Assembly: GCF_002278035.1 (NCBI RefSeq)
Contig: NZ_CP022603.1
Span: forward strand, 1,679,501 to 1,743,500
Direction: 5' to 3'
Length of the DNA stretch: 64,000 nt
From: Ochrobactrum quorumnocens
Lineage (GTDB): Bacteria > Pseudomonadota > Alphaproteobacteria > Rhizobiales > Rhizobiaceae
The position numbers and the translations under genes are program-made. Below the pieces are notes generated by a model that worked only from the letters and a program-made list of their open reading frames with translations, was not told the DNA's origin and did not search any database. Within the stretch, counting starts at the first letter, position 1. Each line of letters begins with the position of its first letter. Positions 36,788-46,185 of this stretch are shown piece by piece.

Positions 36788-37708
36788 ATGAGCAATCTGC
36801 CTTTTACTGTTGCTGCCCTTTATTGCTTTGCGCGTTTGCCGCAATACGAGAGCCTGCGCGAGCCGCTGGCCGAACTTTGCTGCGCGAACGGGATCAAGGG
36901 GACACTACTGCTCGCAGGTGAAGGCATCAACGGTACGGTCGCAGGAACAAAGCCTGCGATTGAGAAGCTTGTCGCTTACATCACTGCGATCCCTGAGCTT
37001 GCCAATCCGGAACTCAAATATTCACATGCCAGCGAGATGCCGTTCTATCGCATGAAAGTGCGGCTGAAGCGCGAGATCGTTACCATGGGTGTCGACGGGA
37101 TTGATCCGCTGAAGAGCGTTGGCACCTATATCGCGCCCAAGGACTGGAATGCGTTGATTGCCGATGAAGACACTGTCGTCGTTGATACGCGCAACGATTA
37201 CGAATATGCTATCGGCACGTTTGAAGGTGCACTTGACCCGAACACCAAGACATTCCGCGAATTTCCGGAATGGGTTGAGCAGAACCGCGACAAGCTTGAA
37301 GGTAAGAAAATCGCCATGTTCTGCACCGGCGGCATTCGTTGTGAAAAGGCGACCGCTTTCGTCAAAGGTCTGGGCTTCGACGATGTGTTCCACCTTAAGG
37401 GCGGCATTCTGAAATATCTCGAGGAAGTACCGAGCGAAGAAAGCATGTGGAACGGTGAGTGCTTCGTGTTCGATGAGCGCGTAGCAATTGGTCATGGTCT
37501 GACCGAAAGCGACATAGAACTTTGCCGCGCCTGCCGCCGCCCGATCACGGCTGAAGACAAGCTTTCCAAGTTCTTCGAGGAAGGAATTTCTTGCGCTGGT
37601 TGTTATGACGAACGCACACCGGAAGATCGCGCGCGATTTGCCGAACGTGAAAAGCAGGTCAAGCTCGCCAAACTGCGTGGCTCAAGCCACAAGCATATCG
37701 GCCGCTAA
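36788..37708 (+). CDS. trhO: tRNA uridine(34) hydroxylase / rhodanese-domain protein
   Basis: This 306-residue protein of the UPF0176/YceA (TrhO) family hydroxylates U34 of certain tRNAs. An N-terminal acylphosphatase-like domain carries [15 protein letters not shown] rhodanese domain carries [18 protein letters not shown] and the active-site loop [14 protein letters not shown]-terminal Cys-rich segment has CRACRRP and CAGC. GGAAGAG precedes the ATG. It appears to be a single-gene unit. Confidence 0.94.
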   Translation: MSNLPFTVAALYCFARLPQYESLREPLAELCCANGIKGTLLLAGEGINGTVAGTKPAIEKLVAYITAIPELANPELKYSHASEMPFYRMKVRLKREIVTMGVDGIDPLKSVGTYIAPKDWNALIADEDTVVVDTRNDYEYAIGTFEGALDPNTKTFREFPEWVEQNRDKLEGKKIAMFCTGGIRCEKATAFVKGLGFDDVFHLKGGILKYLEEVPSEESMWNGECFVFDERVAIGHGLTESDIELCRACRRPITAEDKLSKFFEEGISCAGCYDERTPEDRARFAEREKQVKLAKLRGSSHKHIGR

Positions 37709-38013
37709 TAATATCAGATGATGCGGCCCTTTTTGCCGCATCGTTCCTATCAGGACTAGCCAAAGATCAAACACCTCTTTAAGATGGCCTCGTTTCCAGA
37801 ACGATATGAATTCGTTATGGAAATTTGGGCGGCTTTTGCATGGACGCCCGTGTGAAAAGGGTCTGACGGCATCCGGGTCGCGTTTGCCTCCATCATACCC
37901 ATCATCGCAAGTTAGAGCATCAAACGAAAACTGATGCTCGAGTAAAACAGCGTCGGATTTCTTCGGCGTGTGATGATGTTTGCCCGAAATTGCGGGCACT
38001 ATGGAGGCCAACA
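37709..38013. other. Intergenic region between trhO and modA
   Basis: These 305 bp hold a weak stem right after trhO (GATGCGGC...GCCGCATC, 37719-37742, no T-run) and a cleaner hairpin at 37915-37939. Antisense ORFs here have no support. The modA promoter must lie here; I do not recognise a clear ModE site. Confidence 0.4.
37915..37939 (+). promoter_or_regulatory. Hairpin in the modA upstream region
   Basis: GAGCATCA and TGATGCTC form an 8-bp perfect stem with a 9-nt loop, about 75 bp before modA. It may be a leader hairpin or an operator. Confidence 0.35.
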
Positions 38014-38772
38014 ATGAAAAAACTTATCGCCGCGTTTCTTATTACGGTTGCAGCCGGTGCTGCCTCGGTTGCTCATGCCGCCGAGAAGGTTACGGTGTTT
38101 GCCGCGGCCAGCATGAAGGATGTGATCGAGGAAGCCGCCAAACAGATCAAGGCCAAGGATGGCACGGAAGTCGTTGCTTCCTTTGCTTCGTCTTCGGTTC
38201 TGGCGAAGCAGATTGAGCAAGGCGCTCCGGCACAGATTTTCATTTCTGCTGATCTTGATTGGATGGATTATGTCGAGAAAGCCGATCAGATCGACAAGGC
38301 TTCGCGCAAAGTGATTGCCGGCAACGCGCTGGTGATTGCGACGCAGAAGGAAACGCCAAAGGGCGAGGCCAAGGAACTGTTGAGCGCTGGTCGTTTTGCA
38401 ATGGGCGATCCATCAAATGTGCCAGCAGGAAAGTACGGTAAAGCAGCTCTTGAAAAGCTCGACATCTGGAAAGACGTCGAAAAGAATGGTGTTTTCACAG
38501 AAAATGTCCGCGTCGCACTGCAATATGTGAGCCGCGCTGAAGTGAAGGCAGCGATTGTCTATGCGTCTGATCGTGTTGCTGCACCTGAACTCGTTGAAGC
38601 CTATCGTTTCCCGGCTTCGAGCCATGCGCCAATCCTTTACCCTGCTGCATTGATTGCAAAGAACGAAAGCGATGCTGCGAAGGCATTCCTGGCTTTCCTT
38701 GAAAGCGATGCCGGACAGGCTATCATCAAGGATAAGGGCTTTGTTGGGGCTGCGGAGGCTGCCCAGGAATGA
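38014..38772 (+). CDS. modA: Molybdate-binding periplasmic protein
   Basis: This 252-residue binding protein captures molybdate or tungstate for the ModBC transporter. A signal peptide (MKKLIAAFLITVAAGAASVAHA) is followed by VTVFAAASMKDVIEEA, SFASSSVLAKQIEQGAP and IFISADLDWMDY, the classic ModA oxyanion pocket. The start at 38014 is selected because it opens directly with the signal peptide. It is the first gene of modABC. Confidence 0.95.
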   Translation: MKKLIAAFLITVAAGAASVAHAAEKVTVFAAASMKDVIEEAAKQIKAKDGTEVVASFASSSVLAKQIEQGAPAQIFISADLDWMDYVEKADQIDKASRKVIAGNALVIATQKETPKGEAKELLSAGRFAMGDPSNVPAGKYGKAALEKLDIWKDVEKNGVFTENVRVALQYVSRAEVKAAIVYASDRVAAPELVEAYRFPASSHAPILYPAALIAKNESDAAKAFLAFLESDAGQAIIKDKGFVGAAEAAQE

Positions 38773-38784
38773 TGGCTAATAACA

Positions 38785-39465
38785 ATGGAAAGTAATGTCT
38801 GGCAGATTGTTGCTCTGTCGCTCCGGGTTGCCGGAATAGCCATTATTGTCGCTCTGCCAGTCGCCTTTTTCGTTGCGTGGATACTTGCCCGGTTCAATTT
38901 TCCCGGCAAGTCGTTTGTGCAGGCCATCGTCACCATGCCGCTGGTTCTGCCGCCGGTGGTGACGGGCTATCTTTTGCTGGTTCTGTTTGGATCACGCGGC
39001 GCACTTGGTGCACCCTTGCAGGAATGGTTCGGCCTTTCCTTTTCTTTTCGATGGACAGGCGCAGCACTTGCTGCCGGTGTCATGGCGTTTCCGCTGCTCG
39101 TCCGTCCGATACGCCTTTCGATTGAGGGGCTTGATCGCGGGCTTGAAGAAGCGGCACGCACGCTTGGCGCCAACCGGCTCGTTGCTTTCTGTACGGTTAT
39201 TCTGCCGCCGTTATTGCCGGGTATTCTGGCGGGTGCTGTATTGGGCTTCGCCAAAGCGCTGGGCGAGTTTGGCGCGACTATTACCTTTGTTTCCAATATT
39301 CCCGGCGAAACACAAACACTGTCGCTGGCGATTTATGCCTTGATGCAAACGCCAACAGGGGATGCGGAGGCTTTCCGTCTGATAGCAATTTCGGCAGCCA
39401 TTTCCATTACAGCCGTGATCTTGTCCGAGTGGTTGCAGCGCAGGCTTGCGGGAGAAGCGAAATGA
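38785..39465 (+). CDS. modB: Molybdate ABC transporter permease
   Basis: This 226-residue inner-membrane permease has five to six helices. The EAA loop is clear (EEAARTLGANRLVAF), and GAVLGFAKALGEFGATITFV is the conserved ModB block. It lies 12 bp after modA and overlaps modC by 4 bp (ATGA). Confidence 0.95.
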   Translation: MESNVWQIVALSLRVAGIAIIVALPVAFFVAWILARFNFPGKSFVQAIVTMPLVLPPVVTGYLLLVLFGSRGALGAPLQEWFGLSFSFRWTGAALAAGVMAFPLLVRPIRLSIEGLDRGLEEAARTLGANRLVAFCTVILPPLLPGILAGAVLGFAKALGEFGATITFVSNIPGETQTLSLAIYALMQTPTGDAEAFRLIAISAAISITAVILSEWLQRRLAGEAK

Positions 39466-40541
39466 GCGGTCTTGAAGTTTCCGTCGCTGGCCGCAATGGC
39501 AAGTTCGACGTCGAAGCCGATTTCTCCGCCCGATGGGGTGTAACAGCCCTGTTTGGTCATTCAGGTGCCGGGAAAACAACGCTTCTTAAGATGATTGCCG
39601 GAACGTTGCGCCCCGAAAGTGGCCGCATCGCTGTCGGTGATTTCACGCTGTTTGATGCAGAGAAACGTATCAATCTGCCACCTGAAAAACGCCGGATCGG
39701 CTATGTTTTTCAGGAAGCGCGTCTTTTCCTGCATATGAGCGTGAAGCGCAATCTGACCTATGCGCGTTGGGCTGGAAAACGGCAAAGGGTCCGCAGCTTC
39801 GATGAAGTGGTGGCGTTGCTTGGCATTGATCATCTTCTGGATCGTCGCCCGGCCACCCTTTCAGGCGGCGAACGGCAGCGCGTGGCCATTGGTCGTGCGC
39901 TTCTGTCCGATCCCGCATTGCTGTTGCTTGATGAGCCGCTTTCGTCGCTTGACCACGCGCGCAGGCAGGAAATATTGCCTTTCATTGAACGTCTTCGCGA
40001 TGAAAGCCACGTGCCGATTGTTTATGTCAGCCACGAGATTGATGAAGTTGCGCGGCTTGCAGACGAAATCGTCCTGTTGGCTGGCGGCAAAGTGCAAGCA
40101 AGTGGCGAAGCCGCTGAAATTTTCCCGCTGATTGATGGTGACGGCGAGGGCGCTGGCGTGCTGCTTGAGGGTACGGTTGCAGCATATGATGACCGTTACA
40201 AACTCGCTGAGATTGATCTTGGCGGAACGACATTCCAGCTAAGCGACGCGGGGCTTAAACAGAACATGCATGTGCGTCTTCGGGTCCGCGCGCGAGACGT
40301 TTCCATTGCACGTAATGCGCCGGATGCGATCAGCATCCGTAATGTGCTGCCGGTTTCCATTGTGGCGATTGAAGCGGGAGAGGGCCCGAATGCCCATTTA
40401 GCACTCGATTTTCAGGGAAGGCGTCTTGGTGCGCGACTGACGCGGCGTTCGGTCGACGATCTGGGCTTGGCGGTAGGCGATCAGGTCTTCGCGTTGGTCA
40501 AGGCTGTTTCAGTGGACCGCGCCGCAATAAGAGAAAAATGA
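39462..40541 (+). CDS. modC: Molybdate ABC transporter ATP-binding protein
   Basis: This 359-residue ATPase has Walker A GHSGAGKTT, ABC signature LSGGERQRVAIGRALL, and Walker B LLLLDEPLSSLD. The C-terminal TOBE/MOP domain (GTVAAYDDRYKLAEI onward) is the molybdate-sensing regulatory part typical of ModC. The ATG overlapping the modB stop is used as start; the longer frame from 39429 is unsupported. It completes the modABC operon. Confidence 0.95.
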   Translation: MSGLEVSVAGRNGKFDVEADFSARWGVTALFGHSGAGKTTLLKMIAGTLRPESGRIAVGDFTLFDAEKRINLPPEKRRIGYVFQEARLFLHMSVKRNLTYARWAGKRQRVRSFDEVVALLGIDHLLDRRPATLSGGERQRVAIGRALLSDPALLLLDEPLSSLDHARRQEILPFIERLRDESHVPIVYVSHEIDEVARLADEIVLLAGGKVQASGEAAEIFPLIDGDGEGAGVLLEGTVAAYDDRYKLAEIDLGGTTFQLSDAGLKQNMHVRLRVRARDVSIARNAPDAISIRNVLPVSIVAIEAGEGPNAHLALDFQGRRLGARLTRRSVDDLGLAVGDQVFALVKAVSVDRAAIREK

Positions 40542-40612
40542 CGCAGAGACAATAATCCGGTTTTAGTCACGCGCCTTTTATGCTCCTTGTGTTGATAAAT
40601 GGGAGCATTGAA

Positions 40613-41290
40613 ATGACTGATTTGCAGAACTGGACCCCTCGACCGAGGCCTGAACGTAAAACGCTCGAAGGCCGCTATGTCCGGCTTGAACCGCTGGATG
40701 CGAGCAAACACGGCGATGAGCTTTTTGCAGCCTCTTCCGTAACGGATGCAGATCAGCGATTTACGTGGTTGTTCGAAGTCCCGCCTGCAACACGCGAGGC
40801 GTTTGAACCCTGGCTTGAAAAAGTTTCAACAAGTGAAGATCCGCTGTTCTTTGCAGTCATCGATAAGGCAAGCGGCAAGGTCGCGGGCCGTCAAGCGCTG
40901 ATGCGTATCGACCCTGTTCATGGCGCAATCGAGATCGGGAACATCTATTGGGGGCCGCTCATTTCGCGTAAACCGGCTGCAACCGAAGCGCAGTTCCTGT
41001 TCATGCAGTATATTTTCGATGAGCTTGGCTATCGGCGCTATGAGTGGAAGTGCAACGATAACAACGCGCCTTCCAAGCGTGCAGCGGAGCGTTTCGGCTT
41101 TAAATTTGAAGGCACTTTCCGTCAGCATATGGTGACGAAGGGTAACAATCGTGACACATCCTGGTTTTCCATCATCGACAGCGAATGGCCTGCGCTCAGA
41201 CAAGCCTATCAGGCATGGCTTGCGCCGGAAAACTTTGATAGTGAGGGGCAGCAGATTAGAAAATTAGAGGATTTTCGTATTGGTGGCTGA
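40613..41290 (+). CDS. GNAT acetyltransferase (RimJ/RimL type)
   Basis: This 225-residue acetyl-CoA-dependent N-acetyltransferase has the RimJ/RimL-like N-terminus ERKTLEGRYVRLEPLD and the motif A/B region GNIYWGPLISRKPAATEAQ. YEWKCNDNNAPSKRAAERFGF is the Asn/Ala motif before the last strands. It starts at 40613. It could acetylate a protein, aminoglycoside or small amine; the substrate is unknown. The stop overlaps the following small gene. Confidence 0.88.
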   Translation: MTDLQNWTPRPRPERKTLEGRYVRLEPLDASKHGDELFAASSVTDADQRFTWLFEVPPATREAFEPWLEKVSTSEDPLFFAVIDKASGKVAGRQALMRIDPVHGAIEIGNIYWGPLISRKPAATEAQFLFMQYIFDELGYRRYEWKCNDNNAPSKRAAERFGFKFEGTFRQHMVTKGNNRDTSWFSIIDSEWPALRQAYQAWLAPENFDSEGQQIRKLEDFRIGG

Positions 41291-41486
41291 ACCGAAGAAG
41301 AGCAATCCGGCAATTGCCGCAGCGATCATCCTGATAAGCTTTGGCCTGCTCGCCTATTTCGTGCCAAGCATCATGATCGCGCTTGGCAAACGCTCACACG
41401 TCGCGGCGGCCATTTTCGCGATACTCTTCGTGCTTGGTTTCTTTGGAATATTCTGGCTGCGTTCTCGCCGCCAGAATAGGGATTAA
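41280..41486 (+). CDS. Small predicted membrane protein
   Basis: This ORF of 68 codons encodes two hydrophobic helices (IAAAIILISFGLLAYFVPSIMIAL and AAAIFAILFVLGFFGIFWL, given as approximate segments) and a basic tail. The start is TTG at 41280 (GAGGA 8 nt upstream) or GTG at 41283. It overlaps the acetyltransferase stop by 11 bp and the convergent NicO gene stop by 4 bp. The hydrophobic content and spacing suggest a real gene, but no family is recognised. Confidence 0.6.
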   Translation: MVAEPKKSNPAIAAAIILISFGLLAYFVPSIMIALGKRSHVAAAIFAILFVLGFFGIFWLRSRRQNRD

Positions 41487-42598
41487 CCAACTAAGGCGGC
41501 GCTGAGCAGCAACGCGCCAGTCAGCGCAATAAACAAGGCGGCACCCACTTCAATCACCGCCTTCAAGCGGCCTGACATGGCGCTGCTGCCTGCGAAACGT
41601 AATGCCGTGTTCTTGGCGGTCACGGCAAGTGTGGCGAGAAATGCGACGGTAAGGAATGTACCGAAAGCCATCGCAAAGACCGAGAGCAAGCCGCCAACCA
41701 ACAAACCATTGAGAAGTGCGAAGGTAAGCACGATCAGTGCGCCCGAGCAAGGACGCAGGCCGACCGAGAAGATCGCTGACCAAGCAGTTTTCCAGTTGAA
41801 ATCGTCGGCAAGTGTCGATGGATCGGCAATATGGGCGTTGCCGCAGTCAGCGCAGATATCGCCTTGGCCGATAAAGACGTGATCCGCTGTGGCGTTCGTG
41901 GGCTTGTAGTTGAGCTTGACCGTGCTGCTTGATGCGAGCGCGCGGGTGCTTTGCGAAACGCTGCCTTGCCAGGCCAGTCCACTGGATGCACGACCGCTGG
42001 CCATTGCCGTTTGAGGCGCTGCTGCAAAAAGAGCGCCTGTCGGTGACGGTTCGGCACTGTCTCGCTTCTTGAACAAAAGCGGCAGTTTGCGCGCCAACAG
42101 CCACAGACCGAAGAACAGTACGAGCGCGAAGCTCACAATCTCCATATAGCGTGCGGTCTGGTTCATGGAAATTCCGGTGCCGCGCAAAAACAGCCATGCC
42201 AGCCCGACAACGAAGACTGCCATGAGTGCCTGCAGAAGCGATGAAATGAACGACAGGAAAATGCCGCGTCGAAGCGCTGTTTCATTGGCGATCATATAAG
42301 ACGAAATCACCGCCTTGCCGTGGCCGGGGCCTGCCGCATGGAAAATGCCGTAAACGAATGACAATCCGATAAGCACTGATGCCTGCCATGGATCATCGCG
42401 CATTGCTTTAAGCGCGGTTGTCATGGCGAGATAAAATGTGCGCTGCTGTTCGTTCATCCAAAGGATGATATGTGCGAATGGGCCGGTCGGTTTCATGGCA
42501 ACTTCATTGGCACCGATGCCCAGAGACGATTGTGCCAGCGCATTGGCGGCGATCATCACAAGGGTAGCGGTAAGAATGAAACGGACCGTTCTCTTCAT
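41483..42598 (-). CDS. Nickel/cobalt exporter (NicO / RcnA-like family)
   Basis: This 371-residue inner-membrane protein has six or seven helices. The family motif GPGHGKAVISSYM in an early helix and SVGLRPCSGALIVLTFAL in a later one are the NicO signatures. The long cytoplasmic loop carries a CxxC pair in ICADCGNAHIADPS, as in the family, but has no His-rich run. NicO proteins move Ni2+ or Co2+, usually out of the cell. It follows the DUF1007 gene by 8 bp, forming a common two-gene unit. It may protect against nickel imported for the urease. Confidence 0.88.
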   Translation of the reverse strand: MKRTVRFILTATLVMIAANALAQSSLGIGANEVAMKPTGPFAHIILWMNEQQRTFYLAMTTALKAMRDDPWQASVLIGLSFVYGIFHAAGPGHGKAVISSYMIANETALRRGIFLSFISSLLQALMAVFVVGLAWLFLRGTGISMNQTARYMEIVSFALVLFFGLWLLARKLPLLFKKRDSAEPSPTGALFAAAPQTAMASGRASSGLAWQGSVSQSTRALASSSTVKLNYKPTNATADHVFIGQGDICADCGNAHIADPSTLADDFNWKTAWSAIFSVGLRPCSGALIVLTFALLNGLLVGGLLSVFAMAFGTFLTVAFLATLAVTAKNTALRFAGSSAMSGRLKAVIEVGAALFIALTGALLLSAALVG

Positions 42599-42606
42599 AA
42601 GGCTGT

Positions 42607-43287
42607 CTATCCTTTTGGCGCGCAGGTCACTTCAAGACGGGTGGCAAAAATCTTTGACATATCTGTGCCAGCCGGATCGTTGAAGAAGGCATCTGTCAAT
42701 GTTGCCTGGTTCTGGGCGAGGGCTTCGTCCGGATTGGGGCGGATGACTTTGGAAGTGCATCCCTCCGGCAACCCTTTGATGACCAGTTCACTATCATTCA
42801 CATAATCGATAGCCGTGTAAAATGTCGGATCGTAAACCCCGAAGCTCACCGTATGACCGGGTTCAAGCTTCAATGGTTTTTCAGGCTTACTCGTGAACAC
42901 AATCAGGAGGTGGTTGTCTGTAAAATCTGCCGCCAAATCCTGCGGGCGAGCCATTCTGACGTCTTTGCCATCGGCAAGCACAGTCTGGAAATATTTGAAC
43001 TCGGCTATGGAGCTGTTGATGACATGGCCCAGATCAATCAGTTCATTCTTGTCGAGCTGTAAGTCACCGTTCTTGTCAAACTCCATCAGAACGGTCGAGG
43101 AAAATACATCATCGAAACGCCAGATATGGGCGAGCTTTTCTACCGTGCCATCCGGCGTAATCGTCAGCTCCAGCCTTGCGTCGGCAAAGACATGTGGATG
43201 AGCCTGAGCAGCCACGGGCGCGAACACTGCCGTCAGTGTTACGGCAAGGCCTAGAGGGCTTTTCAGCCATGTGCGCAAATCAGGCAT
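42607..43287 (-). CDS. DUF1007 periplasmic protein, partner of the nickel/cobalt exporter
   Basis: This 226-residue exported protein has a signal peptide ending near APVAAQAHPHVFADA, where the first residues after cleavage are His-rich (HPHVFADARLEL, the DUF1007 hallmark). IWRFDDVFSSTVLMEFDKNGD and LLIVFTSKP follow. It is regularly found beside NicO exporters and is thought to assist metal transport. The start at 43287 is chosen because it opens directly with the signal peptide. Confidence 0.88.
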   Translation of the reverse strand: MPDLRTWLKSPLGLAVTLTAVFAPVAAQAHPHVFADARLELTITPDGTVEKLAHIWRFDDVFSSTVLMEFDKNGDLQLDKNELIDLGHVINSSIAEFKYFQTVLADGKDVRMARPQDLAADFTDNHLLIVFTSKPEKPLKLEPGHTVSFGVYDPTFYTAIDYVNDSELVIKGLPEGCTSKVIRPNPDEALAQNQATLTDAFFNDPAGTDMSKIFATRLEVTCAPKG

Positions 43288-43308
43288 GAACGAGTTTCCG
43301 TGAATGAT

Positions 43309-43366
43309 AGTGCATCCCAAAAGTGTGAAGCGGTTTTCGGATAGATGCGCGCGAAAACAAAAGCTC
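43309..43366 (+). repeat. Palindromic intergenic repeat, short variant 2
   Basis: GTGCATCCCAAAAGTGTGAAGC, GGTTTTCGGATAGATGCGCG and AAAACAAAAGCTC match the element at 35269-35327. It lies upstream of the DUF1007 gene. Confidence 0.6.
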
Positions 43367-43431
43367 AAGGGCAAGGCATAAGGGTGAAGGCGGCGAAAGT
43401 GGGACCAAACCCATCATTTATTTCGACTTGC

Positions 43432-44346
43432 TTATAGTTTTGTATTTTCGCGCATTTCGCGTTCCTTGAACCATTGGGTCAGGAAGTCGACAAGAGCACG
43501 GATTTTGGCTGGCAGATAGCGACGATGCGGGTAAACCGCATAAATGCCACCGTCCTTGACGGTAAATTCGTCCAAACATGGGATGAGCCGGCCGCGTTCG
43601 ATCTCTTCCTCGGCGATGAAGGCTGGCAAAGAGCAGAAACCGAGCCCGGCAATAGCGGCTGTTTTGGTGGCGACGGGGCTATTCACTTCAATCGGGCCAT
43701 GCACGTTTACGGTCATCATTGAGCCGTCCGTATTGCGGAAATGCCAATTGTTGCGTGAGCGTGCATTGGTGTCGATGATGCACGGCTTATCCGCAAGATC
43801 TTCGGGACGCTCCGGCTTGCCCACGCGCGCGATCAACTCAGGAGCGCCACATAACACTGAATGGAATGGCGACAGTCTTTTCGCAATCAGAGAGGAGTCC
43901 TGCAGGCGCGTGATGCGAATTGCGAGGTCAAAACCTTCTTCCACCAGATCGACAAAGCGATCATCGAGCCGCACATCGAGAACAATGTCCGGGTGTGCGA
44001 GACAGAAATCAATCAGCGATTGCCCGATAACCGCGTCAGCAAAGGTGCGGGGGGCAGAAAGCTTTATGCGTCCGCGTGCATCGGAGCTGGTTTCGCTGAC
44101 GGCATCCTGAAGCGCGTCAATCTCGCGAATGATCTCGATGGCGCGGTGATAATAGGTGTGACCGGCTTCGGTGAGCGAAAACTGGCGCGTCGTGCGGTTG
44201 AGAAGGCGTGCACCAAGTTCGTCTTCCAGTTCGCGCACATATTTGGAAAGCAGCGCCTTTGAACGTCCAATTTTTCGCGCAGCAGCAGAAAAGCCTTCCG
44301 CTTCGACCACGTCGATAAATGCACGCATACGTGTGAGGGTGTCCAT
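43432..44346 (-). CDS. LysR-family transcriptional regulator
   Basis: This 304-residue LysR regulator has the HTH MRAFIDVVEAEGFSAAARKI followed by GRSKALLSKYVRELE, and a CrgA-type effector domain. The gene starts 3 bp after the amidase stop on the same strand, so it is cotranscribed with the amidase, unlike the usual divergent arrangement. It may regulate the amidase gene or an unlinked target. Confidence 0.9.
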   Translation of the reverse strand: MDTLTRMRAFIDVVEAEGFSAAARKIGRSKALLSKYVRELEDELGARLLNRTTRQFSLTEAGHTYYHRAIEIIREIDALQDAVSETSSDARGRIKLSAPRTFADAVIGQSLIDFCLAHPDIVLDVRLDDRFVDLVEEGFDLAIRITRLQDSSLIAKRLSPFHSVLCGAPELIARVGKPERPEDLADKPCIIDTNARSRNNWHFRNTDGSMMTVNVHGPIEVNSPVATKTAAIAGLGFCSLPAFIAEEEIERGRLIPCLDEFTVKDGGIYAVYPHRRYLPAKIRALVDFLTQWFKEREMRENTKL

Positions 44347-44349
44347 GGC

Positions 44350-45540
44350 TCAGCCTTGTGTCTGAATAAGAATGTTTTTCGCGAGTGTAATCAGCCCGCG
44401 ATCACTGCCGCGGGGCCCGATGAAAGAAATGCCCATCGGCGCGCCGTGAACTGTGCACAGTGGCACCGTGATCTGCGGTAAGCCTGAAAGAACCGAGATG
44501 CAGAGCAGGCGTAGCGCCTGTTCGCGATAGGCTTGCAGTGTCTCAAATGGCTCTTTGGCAAAAGGCGCGGCACCTGGTACGGTTGGTAGCGCCAAGACCG
44601 CATTGTCACCGATGATTGTTTCCAATTCCTGGGTGAAACGCGTGCGGCGGATGCGATGGTGTTCTAACGCGTCTTTTGTGATTTCTGACCCATAAGCAAA
44701 ACGGTCGGCGACGCCGGGTCCAAGCTGGCGATCGCCTGACGAAATCCATGCGCCATGAGTTGCCCAGGCTTCTGCGCCCTGTATCTGGCGGAAAGTGAGA
44801 TACAGCTCATCTATTGAAAGTGTCGGTTGGCTCGCCGCTTTGAGGCTTGCAAAATGCGGACGCACTTCAGCGAACATAGCTCTGTATGCGTCGGTTTCTG
44901 GATGGTCGAGCAGCAGATGCTCCAGCAGCGGCATATAAAGAAGTTGCGAGAAGGCAAATGCCTGCTCGTCCTCGCCGAGGAGGACTTTGCCGACGCTTTC
45001 ATAAAGAGCGATATCGCGTGCAAACCAACCGATCGTATCGAGAGACGGCGCAAGCGGCATGATGCCTTTAAGAGGAATACGGCCATGAGTGGTGCGCAGA
45101 CCAATAAGACCGCAGAAGCTGGCTGGTGCGCGGATTGAGCCACCCGTATCGGAGCCAAGTGCTATATCTGCCAATCCACTTGCAACAGCTGCCGCCGAGC
45201 CAGATGATGAACCACCTGTAACCCTATCAGGGGCAGACGGATTGATGGGGTAGGGGTAGTGGGAGTTCTGTCCCATCAGTGAAAAAGCCAGCTCGTCGGT
45301 CTGGGTTTTGCCGATGAAGGCCGCACCTGCTTCAAGCAGTTTTTCAACCGTGGGGGCAGATTTGTCGGCGACAGGTGATTCGGCTAAAATCTGCGGGTTT
45401 CCGCAGCCTGTTTTCATTCCGGCCACATCATAGATGTCTTTGACCGCAAGAGTTGCGCCTTGAAGCGCGCCATCAGCTGCGTGAGCAAGCGCATTTTCAG
45501 CTTTTGCAATGATGGCGTTGAAGGAATCGAGGCGGGTCAT
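44350..45540 (-). CDS. Amidase (amidase-signature family)
   Basis: This 396-residue hydrolase has the Ser-cisSer-Lys triad: Lys34 in LAVKDIYDVAG, cis-Ser in VTGGSSSGSAAAVASG (residues 111-113), and nucleophile Ser135 in GSDTGGSIRAPASF. It is shorter than GatA (about 480) and lacks the GatCAB context, so it is a stand-alone amidase of the AtzF/biuret-like or small-amide type. The substrate is unknown. It is the first gene of a two-gene unit with the LysR regulator. Confidence 0.88.
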   Translation of the reverse strand: MTRLDSFNAIIAKAENALAHAADGALQGATLAVKDIYDVAGMKTGCGNPQILAESPVADKSAPTVEKLLEAGAAFIGKTQTDELAFSLMGQNSHYPYPINPSAPDRVTGGSSSGSAAAVASGLADIALGSDTGGSIRAPASFCGLIGLRTTHGRIPLKGIMPLAPSLDTIGWFARDIALYESVGKVLLGEDEQAFAFSQLLYMPLLEHLLLDHPETDAYRAMFAEVRPHFASLKAASQPTLSIDELYLTFRQIQGAEAWATHGAWISSGDRQLGPGVADRFAYGSEITKDALEHHRIRRTRFTQELETIIGDNAVLALPTVPGAAPFAKEPFETLQAYREQALRLLCISVLSGLPQITVPLCTVHGAPMGISFIGPRGSDRGLITLAKNILIQTQG

Positions 45541-45689
45541 TGTTCACGACTTGCTGCCGAAATCAGCATTTATGGTTAAAGAAAGAGAAATTAACGCGGT
45601 AGATTGTTTCACTAATGTTGAACAATGGCAAGCGCACAGAGCGGCAAGTCAGGGGTAAAAAATAATTTTGGCCCAGCCGATATTTGTCA

Positions 45690-45717
45690 TTGAATGGACA
45701 CATGTTTGAGCTTATAT
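45690..45717 (+). promoter_or_regulatory. Candidate sigma-70-type promoter for the decarboxylase leader
   Basis: TTGAAT and TTATAT are separated by 16 bp, with a predicted start near 45724. This would give a leader of about 478 nt. The match is moderate only. Confidence 0.3.
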
Positions 45718-45766
45718 CGCCCTTGCCCAAAGTCGCACGTGCCTGTGGGTGTCCGCCGATCCTCGA

Positions 45767-45820
45767 ATGGTGAGGAATTCGGTACGGTACCTGGACCTAA
45801 CCGCTCCAGTTGATCTGTAG
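45767..45820 (+). CDS. Possible upstream leader peptide
   Basis: An ATG-initiated ORF encodes the 17-residue peptide MVRNSVRYLDLTAPVDL and ends in TAG. In the same frame 17 further sense codons (ANRQIKDILKQRRCGPF) follow, up to a second TAG at 45872. There is no strong Shine-Dalgarno sequence. Its position inside the decarboxylase leader recalls the arrest peptide of enterobacterial speF, but the sequence is unrelated to that peptide. This is hypothetical. Confidence 0.3.
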   Translation: MVRNSVRYLDLTAPVDL

Positions 45821-46167
45821 GCCAACCGCCAGATCAAGGACATCTTGAAGCAACGACGGTGCGGGCCTTTCTAGTGTCTTTCGGCTGTCCAAAAGCCGGA
45901 ATTACTGAAGAGGCACACCTTCATTGCCAAAAGTGCGGATGCGGTTCTCCAATTCCAATCCAAGGCAGACAAAGCGGAGTAACGCGGGTTTAGCGTTGTT
46001 CCACCGCCGCATGAGTTTTCGCGTGACCTCAGCATCTCCAAAGGCTGGCCTCACCGCGGATGCGCTTATGCATACTTTGTCTCTTAGAGAATTTCGTGGC
46101 CCATGGTGGGCTCGGTCAGATTCCCTAAGTGTTTTTTCTGCGCAGTCTTTTTCGGGATTGCGCTCTA

Positions 46168-46185
46168 GATGCGGCAGATCAAGCC
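46168..46185 (+). promoter_or_regulatory. Hairpin next to the ornithine decarboxylase ribosome site
   Basis: TGCGGC and GCCGCG pair across AGATCAA just before the GGGAGAAC ribosome site of the decarboxylase gene. It could expose or mask the site as part of the leader. Confidence 0.35.

Noticed and set aside
45541..45760. Possible mobile-element remnant left of the decarboxylase leader
   Set aside because: I found no terminal repeats, target duplication or transposase-like frame.
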